Assembly (NCBI GenBank): GCA_900542175.1
Contig: UQNC01000013.1
Location: 1 to 43,594 of the forward strand
Length of the DNA stretch: 43,594 nucleotides
DNA from: an uncultured Collinsella sp.
GTDB lineage: Bacteria > Actinomycetota > Coriobacteriia > Coriobacteriales > Coriobacteriaceae
Direction of reading: 5' to 3'
The notes under the pieces were generated by a model. The model saw only the letters and a program-made list of their open reading frames with translations, ran no database searches and was not told the DNA's origin. The translations under genes and the position numbers were made by a program. Below, piece after piece: positions 14,709-22,143 of this stretch (its first letter is position 1; the number at the start of each line of letters is the position of its first letter).

Positions 14709-14712
14709 AAAC

Positions 14713-14775
14713 CGTCACAACATTTGATGAAAATCTCGAAAACGAGGAAAAGCGTCGAATGTTGTGACGCTTTTT
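14713..14775 (+). terminator. Terminator of the fusion gene
   Basis: CGTCACAACATT (14713-14724) pairs with AATGTTGTGACG (14758-14769), followed by CTTTTTG. The loop holds a small CTCG-AAAA-CGAG hairpin. It should separate transcription of the fusion gene from the carrier gene. Confidence 0.7.
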
Positions 14776-14813
14776 GTCCAGAGGATCGCTTCTCATCCAA
14801 AAATCCCGCTTGA

Positions 14814-14832
14814 CTGTATTGCCACAACACAG
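14814..14832. promoter_or_regulatory. Shared operator, site 2 (CTGTATTG-CCA-CAACACAG)
   Basis: Same 8-3-8 palindrome as at 13674, with one mismatch of symmetry. It overlaps a TTGACT hexamer (14810-14815) that could be a -35 box, but no convincing -10 lies 16-18 bases downstream. Having the same unusual palindrome before two neighbouring genes suggests one regulator, possibly the MerR protein at 18875. Confidence 0.55.
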
Positions 14833-14840
14833 CGCAACGT

Positions 14841-14871
14841 AAGGGGTGTCCGATAACGGGCGCCCCTTTTT
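14841..14871 (+). terminator. Hairpin with T-run in the leader of the anion carrier gene
   Basis: AAGGGGTGTCC (14841-14851) pairs with GGGCGCCCCTT (14858-14868) through eleven pairs including two G-U, loop GATAAC, then TTT. It stands between operator site 2 and the carrier start at 14925. It could be a second terminator for upstream transcripts or an attenuator of the carrier mRNA; the promoter position decides which and is not clear. Confidence 0.5.
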
Positions 14872-14924
14872 AAGTGGCAACGTGGCCGCGAATCCGGAGC
14901 GCCCCCAACAAGAAAGGTGGGGAG

Positions 14925-16382
14925 ATGGAAGCGGAAAAGAAGGCGTTTAAGATCACCAAGCGCGAAATTGGCTTTGTGCTGGGTATCGTTGTCTTTTTGC
15001 TGGTGAAGTTTCTTCCTTTGGCGGAGCTGAGCTCGACGGTCGAGCTCACGGTCGGCGGTCAGACCTGTCTGGCACTGACGCTCGCCACGGTGGTGTTCTG
15101 GGCATGTGGCGTGGCGCAGCCGGGCTTTGTGGGCCTGCTCTACTGCGCGCTGCTCGTTCTGTTCAAGGTGTGCGTGGACGACACGGGTGCCGCGAGCATC
15201 TCGGCGACAGTCGCCTCCACGTTTAGCTCGTGGACTAAGGCCACTATGTGGCTCGTCATCGGCGCCTACCTCATCGCCAGTGCGGTCAAGGAGTCGGGCC
15301 TGGGCGAGCGCATCGCCTATGCGTTCATGCTCAAGTTCGTGCGCGACGCCAAGTCGCTCATCATCTCGATCTTCGCGCTTACTTTTGTGCTGTCGCTGCT
15401 GATCCCTCATCCGTTCCCCCGCGCCTTCCTCATCCTCGCCGTCGTCTCGGTCATCGCCGAGTCCGCCGGCTACGGTGACGACGACCGCGGCAAGCTCGGC
15501 TTCCTCGTGTTTGCCGCTGCCGCCCCGGGCTCCATGTTCTTCCTGACGGGCGACTCCACGCTCAACCCGCTCGTTGCGCAGTACAGCGCCGAGGCCGGCG
15601 GCATGAGCCCGTCCTTTGTCGACTGGTTCCTGTACATGAGCGTGCCTATGCTGGTCGCGCTGCTGTGCACCCTGTTCCTGGGTCTCTTCCTCTTTAAGCC
15701 CAGCAAGGAGCTCGTCTACGATCGCGAGCAGATCGTGGCCAAGCAGGCCGCGCTCGGCAAGCTCTCCGTCAAGGAGATTCGCACCATCGTGTGGCTTGTC
15801 ATCGCCATCGCGCTGTGGCTCACCGTCTCGGGCGACTATATCGGCTGGGTCACCCTGGCCATCGGCGTCTGCCTCGCCATGCCCATCATCGGCGAGGTCC
15901 TCACCCCCGCCAGCTGGAACGCTGTCGACATCAAATCCCTCATGTTCCTGACGGCCGCCATGGCCGTGGGTTCCGTGGGCGGCGCCACCGGCATGAACGC
16001 CTGGATCGCCGACGTGGTGCTTCCCAGTTCCGTGCCCGAGAACATCTTCCTGTTCGCCCTGCTTGTCGCCGCGCTCTCCATGATCATCCACATGTTCATG
16101 GGCTCGGTCATGGCCGTGCTCGGCGTGTGCGTGCCGGCGTTCATCAGCTTCGCGGCCGGCTCCAGCGTGAGCCCGCTTGCCGTGGCACTCATCGTCTTCA
16201 CGTCTATCAACATCCACTACATCCTGCCGTTCCATAACCTGCCGATCCTTATCGGCGAGGGCAAGGACGCTGGCGGCTACACCTCCAAAGAGGCCATGCG
16301 CATGGGCATTCCCCTCACCGCGGTCGTCTTTATCGTCGTGCTGGTCGAGGCGGCCTGGTTCCACCTCTTTGGCCTGATGTAA
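14925..16382 (+). CDS. DASS/SLC13-type anion carrier
   Basis: The 485-residue protein has about eleven to twelve membrane helices. Features of the divalent anion:sodium symporter family include the segment FLTGDSTLNPLVAQYSAEAGG, comparable with the SNT-type anion site, VDWFLYMSVPMLVALL, and the late repeat HFM-type stretch IHMFMGSVMAVLGVCVPAF with SINIHYILPFHNLPILIGEG. Relatives carry citrate, succinate, tartrate or aromatic acids. Its place between the fusion gene and ubiD suggests import of the hydroxyaromatic acid that the decarboxylase uses, possibly by exchange with the product; this is inference. ATG at 14925 has GGTGGGGAG directly upstream, unusually close. Confidence 0.82.
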   Translation: MEAEKKAFKITKREIGFVLGIVVFLLVKFLPLAELSSTVELTVGGQTCLALTLATVVFWACGVAQPGFVGLLYCALLVLFKVCVDDTGAASISATVASTFSSWTKATMWLVIGAYLIASAVKESGLGERIAYAFMLKFVRDAKSLIISIFALTFVLSLLIPHPFPRAFLILAVVSVIAESAGYGDDDRGKLGFLVFAAAAPGSMFFLTGDSTLNPLVAQYSAEAGGMSPSFVDWFLYMSVPMLVALLCTLFLGLFLFKPSKELVYDREQIVAKQAALGKLSVKEIRTIVWLVIAIALWLTVSGDYIGWVTLAIGVCLAMPIIGEVLTPASWNAVDIKSLMFLTAAMAVGSVGGATGMNAWIADVVLPSSVPENIFLFALLVAALSMIIHMFMGSVMAVLGVCVPAFISFAAGSSVSPLAVALIVFTSINIHYILPFHNLPILIGEGKDAGGYTSKEAMRMGIPLTAVVFIVVLVEAAWFHLFGLM

Positions 16383-16385
16383 GCG

Positions 16386-16443
16386 GTCGAGCGCTTGGGC
16401 TGTAAGCAGCCGAACGCTTGAGCTGCGAGTGGCCGAGCGCTCT
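16386..16443 (+). repeat. Short tandem repeat, 23-base unit, about 2.5 copies
   Basis: Units start at 16386 (GGTCGAGCGCTTGGGCTGTA), 16409 (AGCCGAACGCTTGAGCTGCG) and 16432 (GGCCGAGCGCTC, partial). The block follows the carrier stop codon and has no coding signal. Confidence 0.55.
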
Positions 16444-16478
16444 ATCTATGAGCGCCGTGGCCCCACTATGTTCCCCAG

Positions 16479-16502
16479 CCCGGCGGCACTTCCGCCGCCG
16501 GG
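16479..16502 (+). other. Hairpin just before ubiD
   Basis: CCCGGCGGC (16479-16487) and GCCGCCGGG (16494-16502) pair around ACTTCC. No T-run follows, so it is not a good terminator. It ends about 10 bases before the ubiD ribosome site (AAAGGAG) and may influence mRNA stability or initiation. Confidence 0.45.
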
Positions 16503-16525
16503 CACTCTCCCGAAAGGAGCACGCT

Positions 16526-18016
16526 ATGTCCACTACCGATGCTTCCCAGATCCACGACCTGCGCTCCGCACTCGACTTTTTGCGCGAGATGCCGGGCCAG
16601 CTGCTCGAGACCGACACCCAGGTCGACCCGGACGCCGAGGTCTCGGGTGTCTATCGTCACGTCGGCGCCGGCGGCACCGTTATGCGTCCGACCAAAGAGG
16701 GTCCGGCGATGGTCTTCAACAACGTCAAGGGCTTTGACGATGCTAAGGTCTGCATCGGCATGCTTGCCAGCCGCAAACGCGTTGCCGCCCTGCTCGACCT
16801 GGACGAGGAGCACCTGGGCCTCGAGATCGGCAAGCGCTTCGAGAACTTGATCGCGCCCGAGCAGATCGCCGAGGGTGCGCACGTCGACTGTCAGGAGGTC
16901 GTGTACAAGGCGACCGACGAGGGCTTTGACCTGCGCAGGATCGTTCCCGCTCCCACCAACACGCCCGTCGACGGCGGCCCCTACATCACCATGGGCCTCG
17001 CCTACGGCACGAGCCCCGACGGCTCCCAGTCCGACGTGACCATCCATCGCTTCTCCTGCGTCGACAAGGACAAGCTTGCCATGTGGATTACCCCGGGCAG
17101 CCGTCACCTGGGCGCGTTCTTTGGCGAGTACTGCCAGCGCGGCGAGGACATGCCCATCTCCATTTCCATCGGCCTGGATCCCGCCGTGTACATGTGCTGC
17201 GGCTTCGAGGCTCCCACCACGCCGCTCGGCTTCAACGAGCTGCAGATCGCCGGCGCCCTGCGCGGCCACGCCGTCGAGCTTGCCGACTGCGTCACCGTTC
17301 CGCAGAAGTGCATCGCCAATGCCGAGTACGTGCTCGAGGGCTACCTCATGCACGATGAGACCATCAACGAGGACGTCAACGGCCACGGCTACGCCATGCC
17401 CGAGTTCCCCGGCTACACCGGTGGCGCCAAGGTCTGCCCGGTGATCAAGATCACCGCCGTCACCACGCGCGTCAACCCCATCATGGAGAGCTGCATCGGC
17501 CCTTCGCACGAGCACGTGTCCATGGCCGGCATCCCCACCGAGGCTTCCATCTACAAGATGGTCGAGACCGCTATCCCGGGCCGCCTGCTCAACGTCCACG
17601 CTGCCCCCTGTGGCGGTGGCAAGTTCGTTGCCATCATGCAGTTCAAGAAGTCGAGCAAAAATGACGAGGGCCGTCAGCGCAACGCCGCCATGCTCGCCTT
17701 CTCGGCATTCTCCGAGCTCAAGCACGTCATCCTTGTTGACGAGGACGTCGACATCTTCGATATGAGCGACGTGATGTGGGCCATGACCACGCGCTTCCAG
17801 GCCGACGTGGACCTCATCACCATCCCCGGCTGCCACTGCCACGTGCTCGATCCGTCCAACGACCCCGCGTTCGACCCCACGATCCGCGAGCACGGCATTG
17901 CCTGCAAGGCCATCTTCGACTGCACGGTCCCGTTCGACCTCAAGAAGAATTTCATCCGCTCGCAGTTCATGGAGATCGATAAGGACAAATGGGCTAGGGA
18001 GATTGCGGCGTTTTAA
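16526..18016 (+). CDS. lpdC: UbiD-family prFMN-dependent decarboxylase, LpdC (gallate decarboxylase)-like
   Basis: The 496-residue protein matches the UbiD family end to end. From memory it is close to LpdC of Lactiplantibacillus plantarum: EVSGVYRHVGAGGTVMRPTK near the start, YKATDEGFD, PAPTNTP, SDVTIHR (R175, prFMN/substrate region), GLDPA, the Glu-containing AEYVLEGY (E267, E271), then IGPSHEHVSMAGIPTEA and LVDEDVDIFD. UbiD enzymes carry out reversible (de)carboxylation using prenylated FMN. By similarity the substrate would be gallate, protocatechuate or another hydroxybenzoate, giving pyrogallol or catechol; the exact acid is not proven. AAAGGAG precedes ATG 16526. It may be co-transcribed with the carrier gene. 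Its stop codon lies inside the head loop of an intergenic structured element. Confidence 0.87.
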   Translation: MSTTDASQIHDLRSALDFLREMPGQLLETDTQVDPDAEVSGVYRHVGAGGTVMRPTKEGPAMVFNNVKGFDDAKVCIGMLASRKRVAALLDLDEEHLGLEIGKRFENLIAPEQIAEGAHVDCQEVVYKATDEGFDLRRIVPAPTNTPVDGGPYITMGLAYGTSPDGSQSDVTIHRFSCVDKDKLAMWITPGSRHLGAFFGEYCQRGEDMPISISIGLDPAVYMCCGFEAPTTPLGFNELQIAGALRGHAVELADCVTVPQKCIANAEYVLEGYLMHDETINEDVNGHGYAMPEFPGYTGGAKVCPVIKITAVTTRVNPIMESCIGPSHEHVSMAGIPTEASIYKMVETAIPGRLLNVHAAPCGGGKFVAIMQFKKSSKNDEGRQRNAAMLAFSAFSELKHVILVDEDVDIFDMSDVMWAMTTRFQADVDLITIPGCHCHVLDPSNDPAFDPTIREHGIACKAIFDCTVPFDLKKNFIRSQFMEIDKDKWAREIAAF

Positions 18017-18165
18017 CAAACGCCGCACCGGTCGACGCTGCGCCCGCGCCTGGCGGACAATCTGCCCCTCAGCTGCGAAGGCATGGGCATAAGCCCTATG
18101 CCTTCTTGTTTCGGGGCACCTTGTCTCGCCAGGCGCGCGCTCGCTGACATTGCCCGACCTATAGC
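18005..18165. repeat. Intergenic structured element, diverged copy (D)
   Basis: Head hairpin GCGGCGTTT-TAAC-AAACGCCGC (18005-18026), with the ubiD stop codon TAA in the loop. Outer stem GCGCCTGGCG (18046-18055) with CGCCAGGCGC (18127-18136). Inner hairpin GAAGGCAT-GGGC-ATAA-GCCC-T-ATGCCTTC (18077-18105) then TTGTTT. Tail GCTCGCTGACATTGCC. The plan is that of copies A-C although most stem bases differ. The inner hairpin may act as a partial terminator between ubiD and ubiX. Confidence 0.7.
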
Positions 18166-18215
18166 CGCCATTTTGTTGTTGCTGGTAAGCCCTACCAAGT
18201 AGTCAAGGAGTTGTC

Positions 18216-18794
18216 ATGCCTGAGCCTTCTGTCCGTCCCCGTCGCATTGTCGTTGGCGTGTCTGGCGCCAGCGGTGCCGCGCTGGGTCTTGAGTGCCTCA
18301 AATGCCTGCGTCAGGCCAGTGCCGAGTCGGCGCTTGTCGTCACGCGCGGGGGAGAGATCACCATCGAGCAGGAGCTCGGCATGACGCTCGACGAGTTTGC
18401 CGCGCACGCCGATGTGGTCTACGACAATAAAAATATCGGCGCCGCCATCGCAAGCGGTACCTATCCGGTTGACGGTATGATCGTGGCGCCCTGCTCCATG
18501 AAGACGCTCGCCGGCATCGCGAGCGGCTACAGCGAAAACCTGTTGCTGCGCGCGGCCGACGTGCAGATGAAAGAGCAGCGCCGCCTGGTGCTCATGGCGC
18601 GCGAGACGCCCTTCAGCGCCATTCATGTCGACAACATGGCGCGCCTGGCGCGCGTACCGGGCGTCATGCTCATGCCGCCCATGCTCACGTTTTACAACGG
18701 CCCCGCCACGCTCGACGACGCGGTGCATCACATCGCCGCCAAGGCGCTCGAGGCCGTCGGCGTGTCATGTGCAAACTATAAGCGCTGGTCGTAG
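18216..18794 (+). CDS. lpdB: UbiX-family flavin prenyltransferase (LpdB-like)
   Basis: The 192-residue protein is of standard length. Motifs are GVSGASGA (residues 14-21, FMN phosphate binding), APCSMKTLAGIASGYSENLL (from 91) and KEQRRLVLMARETP (from 119), followed by IHVDNM and the late FYNGPATLDD. UbiX joins a dimethylallyl group from DMAP, or in some enzymes DMAPP, to FMN to make prFMN, the cofactor of UbiD decarboxylases. AAGGAG lies five bases before ATG 18216. The 199-base gap to ubiD holds the structured element D, so ubiX may have its own promoter or depend on read-through. No palindrome of the 13674/14814 type is seen here. Confidence 0.9.
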   Translation: MPEPSVRPRRIVVGVSGASGAALGLECLKCLRQASAESALVVTRGGEITIEQELGMTLDEFAAHADVVYDNKNIGAAIASGTYPVDGMIVAPCSMKTLAGIASGYSENLLLRAADVQMKEQRRLVLMARETPFSAIHVDNMARLARVPGVMLMPPMLTFYNGPATLDDAVHHIAAKALEAVGVSCANYKRWS

Positions 18795-18826
18795 GTGCCT
18801 TTAGGGTAGGATACGAGTAGTGTTTG

Positions 18827-18854
18827 AGCCCGCTGCCCCCGTGGGCGGCGGGCT
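18827..18854 (+). terminator. GC-rich hairpin between ubiX and the MerR gene
   Basis: AGCCCGCTGCCC pairs with GGGCGGCGGGCT (one G-U), loop CCGT, then TTGG. The T-run is weak, so it is either a poor terminator or a leader hairpin of the downstream regulator gene. Confidence 0.4.
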
Positions 18855-18874
18855 TTGGTGTGTCGGGAGGACCT

Positions 18875-19744
18875 ATGCAGACGGGCATGTATGCGATTAG
18901 CGAGATGGCGAGCCTGTTTAACGTTTCGCGCCAAACGCTCATCTACTACGACAAGATCGGTTTGTTTAAACCCGCAGTGGTTAACGAAAAGGGCTACCGT
19001 TTCTATTCGCCCACGCAGATTCCGCTCAGGCGTCTGATCTGCATGTTGCGCGACCTGGGGCTCGAACTCGACGAGATCGACCGTCTGACCTCCACGTTCG
19101 ACATTGGCGAGATGACCGATCACCTGCGCTCGCGGGTGCAGGCGCTCGATGAGCAGATTGCCGGGCTCAAAGCCGAGCGCGCGAGTGTGCAGGAGCGTTT
19201 GAGCTTTTACGACGAGGCAGTTTACTGGCGCGAGCGCGAAGGCAGGCCGGAGCTCAAGCAATTTGAGCGCCGCTACGTGGTCTTTGAGGAGTTTCCGGGC
19301 GAAATCGAGCGCGGCCGCTCGATGCTTCACCCCACGCTCATGCGGGCAATCCTGCGCATGCGCACATTGACGGGCACGCGCCCCATGCGCGGCTGGGGCG
19401 CCATGCTGCGTCGTGAGGCGCTGCATTCCGACGACCCCATCGCCGGCGCTGGCTCCTTTGCCGTGCTGCCGCGCGGTGCCGAGGAAATGCTACCGAGCGA
19501 CGCTGCCGAGCTGGCAGAGATTGGCGTCGAGGTGCTGCCCGAGGGTACATACCTGTGCATGAGCCGCTGGGGCATGCCGTACGAACCCGAGGGCATTCGC
19601 GCCGTCGTGGCCTGCATGGACAAGCACGCGCTCCAGCCCATCGGCAACGCTTTCGACTTTTGCTACCTCGATACCACGAGCTACGACGAGTCCCACCAAG
19701 AGGACTTCTGCTGCATCCAAATCCCCGTTGTCCTTCAGATGTGA
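18875..19744 (+). CDS. MerR-family regulator with GyrI-like effector domain
   Basis: The 289-residue protein has an N-terminal MerR winged helix (YAISEMASLFNVSRQTLIYY, then DKIGLFKPAVVNEKGYRFYS), a linker coiled coil with LDEQIAGLKAERASVQERL, and a C-terminal domain of about 160 residues of the AraC/GyrI effector type (BmrR/BltR-like layout). Such proteins sense small aromatic or cationic molecules. It follows ubiX by about 80 bases on the same strand and is the only regulator in the decarboxylase locus, so it is the first candidate for the palindromes at 13674 and 14814; this is untested. ATG 18875 has GGGAGG four bases upstream; an earlier GTG at 18824 lies within the preceding hairpin region. 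Confidence 0.85.
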   Translation: MQTGMYAISEMASLFNVSRQTLIYYDKIGLFKPAVVNEKGYRFYSPTQIPLRRLICMLRDLGLELDEIDRLTSTFDIGEMTDHLRSRVQALDEQIAGLKAERASVQERLSFYDEAVYWREREGRPELKQFERRYVVFEEFPGEIERGRSMLHPTLMRAILRMRTLTGTRPMRGWGAMLRREALHSDDPIAGAGSFAVLPRGAEEMLPSDAAELAEIGVEVLPEGTYLCMSRWGMPYEPEGIRAVVACMDKHALQPIGNAFDFCYLDTTSYDESHQEDFCCIQIPVVLQM

Positions 19745-19770
19745 CAAGGGGACGATCCCTTTGTCACATC
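19738..19770. repeat. Short palindromic repeat, copy 4
   Basis: GATGTGACAAGGGGA pairs with TCCCTTTGTCACATC with one G-U; it contains the MerR stop codon. Confidence 0.7.
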
Positions 19771-19781
19771 CACGCCCATTT

Positions 19782-19850
19782 CTTAGAAACTTGCAAAATC
19801 TGCAAGTTTCTAAGGTGGCATCTTATAAACTTGCAAAATTTGCAAGCTTC
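19782..19850. repeat. Two tandem palindromes sharing ACTTGCAAAAT
   Basis: First: CTTAGAAACTTGCA (19782-19795) with TGCAAGTTTCTAAG (19801-19814), 14 perfect pairs. Second: CTTGCAAA (19830-19837) with TTTGCAAG (19839-19846). Both contain AACTTGCAAAAT. They sit between palindromic repeats 4 and 5 in AT-rich DNA with no gene. Confidence 0.6.
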
Positions 19851-19870
19851 TATGTTTTCACGTCTGGTCG

Positions 19871-19899
19871 TGTGACAAAGGGACAGTCCCTTTGTCACA
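19871..19899. repeat. Short palindromic repeat, copy 5
   Basis: TGTGACAAAGGGA (19871-19883) and TCCCTTTGTCACA (19887-19899) pair perfectly around CAG. Confidence 0.7.
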
Positions 19900-19976
19900 T
19901 TCCGTGCGAGCTCCTGTGCCATCTGGGGGTATAAGGCTAGCAAGTGTTTATTTGCGAGGCCAAGGGGGCGCCCCGT

Positions 19977-20846
19977 ATGGATATCGATAACTTTGAATGG
20001 TGGTATAGCGAGGGCGAGGCTCCGGACGAAGAGTGGGACGAGCCCGCGCCGTGTGACATGTCGAGCGACGAGGACGAGACCGGCAACGATACCGCTGTCG
20101 AGCCTGACGCCGCCTCCGATGCCGCCGAGTCCCTGACCTTTGAACAGGCCTGGGCCCAGGCCGAGGCCGACGAGGCGAAGGCCGATGCCACGGCCACGCT
20201 CGGCGAGCCGGCTGATATGTCGATCTCGCCGGCAAAGACCCCACAGCCGCGCCATACCATCGACCCCGGCAGCACGGCATCCTTCAGCATACTCGACGTG
20301 CCCGCGCAGGGTGCCCAGGCGCCCGCCCCCACCCATCGCCCTAACCTGGCTCGCGAGGAAGACGCGGGCCGTCGCTCTCCGCTCGGCCCCATTCTCATCG
20401 CCTTTATGGCCGGCGTCATCGCTTGCTCGGCGATCGGAAATGTCTGGAGTCACGTGGAGCAACAGCGCAAAGACGCCGCCAAGGTCGAGATGTCTGTCGA
20501 GCAATCGCTCAGCCGTACGCGCTCGGTGCATGTGTCGGTCGAGGTCAAGGACGGTGCGACATGGGACACCGCCCGCGGCGACAGCCAGATGCTCATCCAT
20601 ATCGTGGGCCGCACGCTCAAGGGACAAGCAATCGACGAGTACCAATACGTCAATTCCGAAGGTGACGGCATCGAGCTCAAGCCCGGCGACTACGAGCTCA
20701 CGGTCGATGAGCCGCCCGTCGCCACCGACGGCACGCGTTACCGTGCCTCAAAGCGCATGGTTCCGGTGAGTTTTAATTCACAGGCGCCCGATACGGTCGA
20801 TAGCACGCCGCAGGGCGGGTTTGACCTTTACGCTATTGCTCAATAA
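19977..20846 (+). CDS. Hypothetical one-pass membrane protein with long acidic N-terminal region
   Basis: Not recognised as a named family. The 289-residue protein has an acidic, low-complexity N-terminal half (DEEWDEPAPCDMSSDEDETG and on) of about 130 residues with no signal peptide. One membrane helix follows at about 137-157 (GPILIAFMAGVIACSAIGNV), then an outer domain of about 130 residues that may be beta-rich (VHVSVEVKDGATWD, DYELTVDEPPVATDGT). By the positive-inside rule (RR before the helix) the acidic half is cytoplasmic and the C-terminal domain outside. ATG 19977 has AAGGGGG upstream. It stands alone between the MerR gene and the epimerase gene. A role at the envelope is possible, but no function can be given. 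Confidence 0.7.
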   Translation: MDIDNFEWWYSEGEAPDEEWDEPAPCDMSSDEDETGNDTAVEPDAASDAAESLTFEQAWAQAEADEAKADATATLGEPADMSISPAKTPQPRHTIDPGSTASFSILDVPAQGAQAPAPTHRPNLAREEDAGRRSPLGPILIAFMAGVIACSAIGNVWSHVEQQRKDAAKVEMSVEQSLSRTRSVHVSVEVKDGATWDTARGDSQMLIHIVGRTLKGQAIDEYQYVNSEGDGIELKPGDYELTVDEPPVATDGTRYRASKRMVPVSFNSQAPDTVDSTPQGGFDLYAIAQ

Positions 20847-20925
20847 CTGCACCTGTCGCTCAACCCCGCCGCCAAGAGTGGGACAATAGCCCTCGACACC
20901 GTTGTTTACTATTGGAGGAAGTAGC

Positions 20926-21819
20926 ATGTCCACCGTCACCACCATCAAGCGCGGCGGCCTCACCGCGGCCATCGATTCCATGGGCGCCCAGCTCACGAGC
21001 CTTGCCCTCAACGGCAACGAGTATCTGTGGCAGGGCGACCCGGCCTTTTGGGGCAAGCACGCGCCTATCCTGTTCCCCATCGTGGGATCGCTGCGCAACA
21101 ACACGGCGACGTCTGCGGCCGGCACCTGCGAGATGCCGCGCCACGGACTCGCTCGCATCGTCGAGCACAAGTTGGTCGAGGTTTCGGAGGACGGCTCCTC
21201 GGTAACGTACGAGATCACTGACACGCCCGAGTCGCTCAAGGCGTTCCCGTTCCACTTTAAGCTCAACATGACCTATGCCCTGACCGGCGACGCCACGCTC
21301 ACGCAGACCTTTGCCGTCACCAACACCGGCGACGTGGCCCTGCCGTTCTCGGTGGGCGGTCATCCTGCATTCAACGTGCCCGCCCCCGGTGCCGAAGACG
21401 AGGCGTTCGAGGATTACGAGCTGGCGTTTACCGAGGCTTGGACTAACGAGGCCCCCATCATCACGCCCGACGGTCTTATGACGTTCGAGGGCAGCTACAA
21501 GGCTCCCGATAACTCGGACGTGCTGCCCATCACGCACCGCAGCTTCGATAACGATGCCATCATGTTCACCGATGTCCCGGGTTCCACGCTCACGCTGCGC
21601 GGCCGCAAGTCGGGCCACGGCGTCAAGATCGACTTTGAGGGCTTTAAGTACATCGGCGTGTGGTCTGCCGCCAACGACGCCCCGTTTGTGGCGCTCGAGC
21701 CCTGGACCGGCCACACCACCATGGACACCGAGGACGACGTCTTTGAGCACAAGGTCAACACCATTACCTTGGCACCGGGTGAGACGGACGTTCGCAGCTT
21801 TAGCGTTACCCTGCTCTAG
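20926..21819 (+). CDS. Aldose 1-epimerase family protein, LacX-like
   Basis: The 297-residue protein has the galactose mutarotase-like fold pattern: LTAAIDSMGAQLTSLALNGN at the start, WGKHAPILFPIVGSL, then VGGHPAFNVP with the conserved His and VALEPWTGHTTM with the conserved Glu near the end. These are the acid/base pair positions in the YeaD/LacX branch. It probably interconverts anomers of a hexose or hexose phosphate; the sugar is not known. The start has TTGGAGG eight bases upstream. It is monocistronic: structured element A begins four bases after the stop and contains a terminator. Confidence 0.85.
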   Translation: MSTVTTIKRGGLTAAIDSMGAQLTSLALNGNEYLWQGDPAFWGKHAPILFPIVGSLRNNTATSAAGTCEMPRHGLARIVEHKLVEVSEDGSSVTYEITDTPESLKAFPFHFKLNMTYALTGDATLTQTFAVTNTGDVALPFSVGGHPAFNVPAPGAEDEAFEDYELAFTEAWTNEAPIITPDGLMTFEGSYKAPDNSDVLPITHRSFDNDAIMFTDVPGSTLTLRGRKSGHGVKIDFEGFKYIGVWSAANDAPFVALEPWTGHTTMDTEDDVFEHKVNTITLAPGETDVRSFSVTLL

Positions 21820-21822
21820 AGG

Positions 21823-21987
21823 TTCCGCCGTTCTAACGAACGACGGACCGGTCGACGCTGCGCGCCACCCAGAGCGACAATTTGTCATTCAAAAGGCAAG
21901 GCATGACCAGAAGGTCTATGCCTTGCCTTTTTCATGCTAACTTGTTCGCTCTGGGTGGCGCCCGCTGACATTGCCAAAACATCGGCG
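21823..21987. repeat. Intergenic structured element, full copy (A), with terminator hairpin
   Basis: Head hairpin CCGCCGTT-CTAACG-AACGACGG with one mismatch (21825-21846). Outer stem GCCACCCAGAGCGA (from 21864) with TCGCTCTGGGTGGC (ending 21959). Inner hairpin AAAAGGCAAGGCAT-GACC-AGAA-GGTC-T-ATGCCTTGCCTTTT (21891-21932), flanked by A and T runs so it can terminate on both strands. Tail GCTGACATTGCCAAAACATC. Similarity to copy B continues weakly to about 22034. Bases 21988-22143 hold no other feature I can support. Confidence 0.75.
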
Positions 21988-22143
21988 TCGCCGTTTCCGT
22001 CAAGGGTTTGGTGCATGGGGGACAGGTTGCTTTGTGCCAATCGTTCTCGTGTGTCTATTAATTTTTCGCGCACATGCCGCGCTGCTGGTTGCGGGCGTAT
22101 ATCCTGTCTTATTGTCAGCAAAACGAAACAGGGAAGGCACCAG

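Noticed and set aside
21988..22143. Promoter for the amino acid importer
   Set aside because: Several TATATC/TATCCT-like boxes exist but none has a fitting -35 at 16-18 bases.
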